Positions 33,404-36,846 of a stretch of DNA of 36,846 nucleotides are shown here, in pieces. Source of the DNA: Hyphomicrobiales bacterium (GTDB taxonomy: Bacteria > Pseudomonadota > Alphaproteobacteria > Rhizobiales > Xanthobacteraceae); assembly GCA_018335895.1 (NCBI GenBank), contig JAGXQU010000055.1, forward strand, positions 1 to 36,846. The letters run 5' to 3'. Every line of letters begins with the position of its first letter. The stretch's first letter is position 1. The translations under genes were made by a program, and so were the position numbers. The notes under the pieces are model-generated. The model did no database searches and was not told where the DNA came from. It saw only the letters and a list, made by a program, of their open reading frames with translations.

Positions 33404-34183
33404 ATGAGTGGCAGCGTCACCTACAGCAAGGACGGCGCCATCGCGACGGTCTTGATCGAGAACGCAGGGCGGCTGAATGCGCTCTCGCTTCCGATGTGGC
33501 GCCAGCTCCGTTCTGCTTTCGAGGAGCTTTCGCACGATCGCGATCAGACGCGTTGTATCGTGTTGCGTGGCGCGGGCGAGGCGTTTGCGGCAGGTGCTGA
33601 CATCGCAGAGTTCGAACGGGAGCGCTACGACGTCGCTTCCGCGCGGGCATACGGAAAGGCCATTCATCCGGCGCTTGTCGCGATCTCGGACTGTCCGCAT
33701 CCGGTGATTTCGATGATCGTTGGCCCCTGCGTCGGCGGCGGGCTCGAGATCGCGAGCCGCACGGACATTCGTATCGCAGGAGAAGGCGCGCGCTTCGGCG
33801 TGCCGGTAAATCGGCTCGGTCTTGTCGTCGCCTATGCCGAGTTGAAAGCCCTACTCGACATCGTAGGCCCTTCGGTGGCGCTTGAGATGTTGCTCGAAGG
33901 AAAAATTGTTGGCGCGAAAGAGGCTGCGGCCATGCGGCTCGTCAATCGCGTCGTGCCGGACAAGAAGCTGGAAGGCGAGGTCTACGACACCGCCAGGCGC
34001 ATCGCAGAGGGCGCGCCGCTCGCCGCGCGCTGGCACAAGAAGTTTGTCCGCCGCCTGCTTGAGCCAAGGCCGCTGCGGCAGGACGAACTCGACGAGAGCT
34101 ATGACTGCTTTGGCACCGAGGATTTCCAGACCGGCTATCGCGCCTTCCTCGACAAGAAGAAGCCGCAGTTCAGAGGCCGCTGA
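33404..34183 (+). CDS. enoyl-CoA hydratase/isomerase family protein
   Basis: 259 residues of the crotonase fold. Oxyanion-hole signatures are present: RLNALSLPMW (23-32), AFAAGADIAEF (60-70) and CVGGGLEIASRTDI. The second catalytic segment reads VPVNRLGLVVAYAE, without the usual P-E-x-x-LG pair, so hydration by the standard two-Glu mechanism is doubtful and another crotonase reaction is possible. GGGAGGG precedes the start; it shares one base with the next gene (TGATG). With the CoA-transferase it should act on a CoA thioester. Substrate unknown. Confidence 0.87.
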   Translation: MSGSVTYSKDGAIATVLIENAGRLNALSLPMWRQLRSAFEELSHDRDQTRCIVLRGAGEAFAAGADIAEFERERYDVASARAYGKAIHPALVAISDCPHPVISMIVGPCVGGGLEIASRTDIRIAGEGARFGVPVNRLGLVVAYAELKALLDIVGPSVALEMLLEGKIVGAKEAAAMRLVNRVVPDKKLEGEVYDTARRIAEGAPLAARWHKKFVRRLLEPRPLRQDELDESYDCFGTEDFQTGYRAFLDKKKPQFRGR

Positions 34184-35391
34184 TGACCGCGGGTAAGGGG
34201 CCGCTCTCGGGCGTAAAGGTGATCGAACTCTGCCATGTAATGGCAGGGCCGGTTTGCGGATTGATGCTCGCGGACATGGGTGCGGACGTCATAAAAGTGG
34301 AGAAGATGCCCGGCGGCGACGATCTGCGCCGTACCGTTCCGCCGAAGATTGGCGACGAGGCGGCGTCTTTCATGATGATGAACCGCAACAAGCGCGGCAT
34401 CGCCGTCAATCTGAAAACCGAAGACGGCAAGAGGGTTCTGCACCGCTTGCTAGCGGATGCCGACATTGTCATGGAGAATTTCAGCCGCGGCGTTATGGAA
34501 CGCATGGGGCTCGGCTACGAAACGCTGAAGGAATTAAACCCTCGCCTGATCTACTGCGCGATTTCGGGCTTCGGGCGTACGGGACCCTACGCCGATCGCG
34601 GCGGCTTCGATCTGATCGCACAAGGCATGAGCGGGCTGATGTCGATCACGGGTGAAGGGCCGGGGAGGCCGCCCGTGAAAGTCGGTGCACCGGTCACCGA
34701 TATTACCGCAGGCATTCTCGGCGCGATGGGAATCCTGGCGGCCCTTCACGCGCGCACGCAGACCGGCAAGGGGCAGTTCGTCGATACGTCGCTGTTCGAA
34801 GCGGGGATTGTGCACACCTTCTGGCAGTCGGCGATTGCGCTCGCGACCGGTGTTGCGCCCGGGCCGATGGGTTCCGCGCATCCGCTGAACGCACCGTATG
34901 AGGCCTTTGCGACGAAGGACGGCTACATCAATCTCGGCGCTGCCAATCAGGCGACCTGGCTTCGCGCGATCGAGCTGTTGAACCGCGCCGATCTCGGCGA
35001 AGATCCGCGGTTCAAGGAAGCTGCAGGCCGTCTCGTTCATCGCGAAGCGCTCGCCGCGGAACTGGCCGTTGAATTCAAAAAGCGCACGAGTGCGGAATGG
35101 CTGGCGGCACTGGAGCAGGTAAAGGTTCCTGCCGGTCCCGTGCTGAATGTTTTGCAGATGCATGCTGATGAGCAGACCGTCGCGCGCGATATGGTTCTCG
35201 AGGTGAATCACACCAGGATCGGAGCGATGAAAACGCTCGGAGCCCCGGTGAAATTTTCGGCAACGCCCGGCGGCGTACGCCGCGGCGCACCAATTTTCGG
35301 GGAGCACACCGCGGAGGTTTTGCGCGAGCACGGCTTCAATCGCGACGATGTGGAAGGAATGACCGCATCTGGCGCCATTTTCTGCGCTTGA
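34183..35391 (+). CDS. class III (CaiB/Frc family) CoA-transferase
   Basis: 402 residues. Family motifs: VIELCHVMAGPVCGLMLADMGADVIKVE (14-40), the N-domain NRNKRGIAVNLK, GFGRTGPYADRGGFDLIAQGMSG (129-151), and D173 (PVTDITAGILG), matching the catalytic Asp of formyl-CoA transferase; GAANQATW in the middle of the chain. It transfers CoA between carboxylates. The start codon overlaps the stop of the crotonase gene by one base, so they form a coupled pair that activates and transforms an organic acid. The specific acid is not evident. Confidence 0.92.
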   Translation: MTAGKGPLSGVKVIELCHVMAGPVCGLMLADMGADVIKVEKMPGGDDLRRTVPPKIGDEAASFMMMNRNKRGIAVNLKTEDGKRVLHRLLADADIVMENFSRGVMERMGLGYETLKELNPRLIYCAISGFGRTGPYADRGGFDLIAQGMSGLMSITGEGPGRPPVKVGAPVTDITAGILGAMGILAALHARTQTGKGQFVDTSLFEAGIVHTFWQSAIALATGVAPGPMGSAHPLNAPYEAFATKDGYINLGAANQATWLRAIELLNRADLGEDPRFKEAAGRLVHREALAAELAVEFKKRTSAEWLAALEQVKVPAGPVLNVLQMHADEQTVARDMVLEVNHTRIGAMKTLGAPVKFSATPGGVRRGAPIFGEHTAEVLREHGFNRDDVEGMTASGAIFCA

Positions 35392-35418
35392 TGTCGTATC
35401 TCGCGCGTAAATACGACA
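35392..35418. repeat. inverted repeat after the CoA-transferase gene
   Basis: Perfect arms TGTCGTAT (35392-35399) and ATACGACA (35411-35418) with an 11-base spacer, starting on the base after the stop codon. Downstream is A-rich (AAATAAAAAATG), with no T tract on the + strand, so it is not a normal terminator. It could be a hairpin limiting read-through or an operator for a dimeric repressor. The rest of the gap to 35564 is AT-rich and has no gene; it probably holds the promoter of the following transporter. Confidence 0.6.
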
Positions 35419-35564
35419 AATAAAAAATGATCCGGATGCCGCACCGCAATATCGAGGCGCGGCAATCTGGCACCGGTATGAGTGCAATTCTTCCTATTGA
35501 TGATTTGATTGGTTATAAAACAAATGGGACGACGAAAATAACGAAATAACAATCGAGTCTCTGG

Positions 35565-36846
35565 GTGGAAGCACAAGTTCAGTCTCAGTTGCACAAGGCG
35601 CAGTCGCCGGTGCCCCTGCTAGCCGTAGAAGACCTGCACGTTCGTTTCGAGACGTCGCGCGGCACCGTGCGCGCGGTCGAGGGCGTTTCGTATAGCGTCA
35701 ACCGCGGCGAAGTGGTCGCGGTCGTGGGCGAGTCCGGTTGCGGAAAATCGGTCTCCGCGCTGACCATCATGCGTCTGCTTGCGAAGTCGGGCCGCGTGAC
35801 CGGCGGGCGCATTCTGCTCGAAGGCCGCAATCTGCTCGAACTTTCCGACGAAGAGATGCGGGCCGTGCGCGGTCACGAAATCTCGATGATCTTCCAGGAG
35901 CCGATGACCTCGCTCAATCCGGTCCTTCCGATCGGAATGCAGATCATGGAGCCGCTCCTGATCCATCTGAAGATGTCGGAGCAGGATGCGCAGGCGCGGG
36001 CGCTCGAATTGATGCAGCAGGTCGGCATCACCGACGGCGAGCGGCGGCTTTCCCAGTACCCGCACCAGCTTTCGGGCGGCATGCGCCAGCGCGTCATGAT
36101 CGCGATCGGCCTTGCCTGCAAACCCAAGCTGATCATCGCCGACGAACCGACCACCGCACTCGACGTGACCATTCAGGCGCAGATTCTCGAACTGATGAAG
36201 AATCTGTCGCGCGAACTCGGGATCGCGCTCATCATCATCACGCACAATCTCGGCATCGTGGCGCGCTACGCCGACCGCGTGAACGTGATGTATGCGGCGA
36301 ACATCATCGAAAAGGGAACCGCGGACGACATTTTCCTGAAGCCCGCACACCCCTACACGAACGGCCTCATGCATTCGGTACCGCGTCTGGACGAGCCGCG
36401 CGGCACGAAATTGCAGACCATCGAAGGACTGCCGCCGGACCTGCGCATGCCGCCGCAAGGCTGCCGCTTCGCGCCGCGCTGTCCGCACCGGCTCGAAAAG
36501 TGCGAGCAGCCGATTTCGCTCATCGATCTGGGTAAGGGCCACGAAGCCCGTTGCCATCGCGTTGACGAAATCTCGACCGGTAAATTGAAGGTCGAGTTTC
36601 CGAGCGGCGGCGCGTCGGGTGCTCAATCGCAGATCGGCAGCACGCCGATCCTCGAAGTAAAGGGCCTGAAGAAATACTTCGGCGTTAAAGCCGCCGGCGC
36701 GGGCTTCTTTTCGTCGGAAATGGCGACGGTTCGCGCAGTCGACGATGTTTCGTTCTCGATCGCACAAGGCGAGACGCTCGGACTTGTCGGCGAGTCCGGT
36801 TGCGGCAAGACCACGGTGGGGCGCGTAGTCCTGCGGCTCGACGAGG
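35565..36846 (+). CDS. double-ATPase ABC transporter (peptide/opine DppD-DppF type), partial
   Basis: 427 complete codons, running off the right edge. It starts at GTG 35565 or a little later (GTG 35610); a stop at 35547 limits extension, and the ribosome site is weak. First nucleotide-binding domain: Walker A GESGCGKS (55-62), Q-loop [10 protein letters not shown], signature LSGGMRQR (from 169), Walker [14 protein letters not shown]-loop ITHNLG, then the oligopeptide-type tail [18 protein letters not shown] linker follows and a second domain begins ([12 protein letters not shown], Walker A GESGCGKT at 409-416), so the gene encodes two fused ATPases as in GsiA. It energises import of peptides, glutathione, opines or related solutes. 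No permease is seen in the window. Confidence 0.9.
   Translation, partial: MEAQVQSQLHKAQSPVPLLAVEDLHVRFETSRGTVRAVEGVSYSVNRGEVVAVVGESGCGKSVSALTIMRLLAKSGRVTGGRILLEGRNLLELSDEEMRAVRGHEISMIFQEPMTSLNPVLPIGMQIMEPLLIHLKMSEQDAQARALELMQQVGITDGERRLSQYPHQLSGGMRQRVMIAIGLACKPKLIIADEPTTALDVTIQAQILELMKNLSRELGIALIIITHNLGIVARYADRVNVMYAANIIEKGTADDIFLKPAHPYTNGLMHSVPRLDEPRGTKLQTIEGLPPDLRMPPQGCRFAPRCPHRLEKCEQPISLIDLGKGHEARCHRVDEISTGKLKVEFPSGGASGAQSQIGSTPILEVKGLKKYFGVKAAGAGFFSSEMATVRAVDDVSFSIAQGETLGLVGESGCGKTTVGRVVLRLDE

Noticed and set aside
1-36846. tRNA, rRNA, CRISPR arrays, insertion sequences or integrase genes
   Set aside because: No repeat-spacer pattern, transposase, integrase or structural RNA signature was noticed on reading both strands; a dedicated RNA-model search was not possible here.

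Overview
The window is high-GC, densely coded DNA typical of an alphaproteobacterium, most likely Hyphomicrobiales (Bradyrhizobium, Rhodopseudomonas or Hyphomicrobium-like). Supporting signs are a complete periplasmic Sox thiosulfate-oxidation locus with soxR, soxS and soxT partners, many Tat-exported proteins, a perfect CtrA-type box, and a DUF3597 protein. No rRNA, tRNA, CRISPR array, insertion sequence or integrase was seen. Taxonomy is inferred from gene style, not from a marker gene.

Region 1 (1-636) holds the start of a DUF3597 gene that runs off the left edge and a doubtful small gene overlapping it.

Region 2 (715-13097) is the sulfur island. It starts with a TSUP-family anion exporter and a secreted GlcG/HbpS-like protein. 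The leftward genes run soxS-soxR-soxT-soxA-soxX, then a strong terminator, then a Tat-exported DsrE-like protein. The rightward genes, starting from the shared soxS/soxY intergenic region, run soxY-soxZ-soxB-soxC-soxD-fccA-fccB (soxEF), then a terminator and a c2-type cytochrome c. SoxAX loads thiosulfate on the Cys arm of SoxYZ, SoxB releases sulfate, SoxCD oxidises the sulfane sulfur, FccAB oxidises sulfide, and the cytochrome carries the electrons. SoxR has the two-cysteine arrangement of persulfide-sensing ArsR repressors, so reduced sulfur is the likely inducer.

Region 3 (13172-17803) is housekeeping or regulatory: a small membrane protein, a PAS-GGDEF-EAL cyclic-di-GMP protein behind a CtrA-type box, and a HerA-like ATPase.

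Region 4 (17928-28624) looks like a catabolic regulon for an unidentified sugar or sugar acid. A LacI-type repressor sits between a leftward operon (an IlvD/Edd-type aldonate dehydratase and three different SDR dehydrogenases) and a rightward operon (ABC importer ATPase, Tat-exported binding protein, two permeases, and a DenD-like dehydrogenase). The same 13-bp near-palindrome lies in front of both operons. No aldolase, kinase or lactonase is present, so the route and the substrate are open questions.

Region 5 (28631-35391) suggests 2-hydroxyacid/glyoxylate metabolism: a serine-glyoxylate-type aminotransferase, divergent from a large FAD plus Fe-S (GlcD-GlcF-like) oxidoreductase, a cytosolic GlcG-like protein, an enoyl-CoA hydratase family protein and a class III CoA-transferase. 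Region 6 (35565 to the right edge) is the start of a double-ATPase peptide/opine-type ABC transporter gene. The least explained and most interesting parts are the region 4 pathway and its neighbours, and the sox variations (short SoxD coupled to a monoheme FccA, exported DsrE and GlcG-like proteins).
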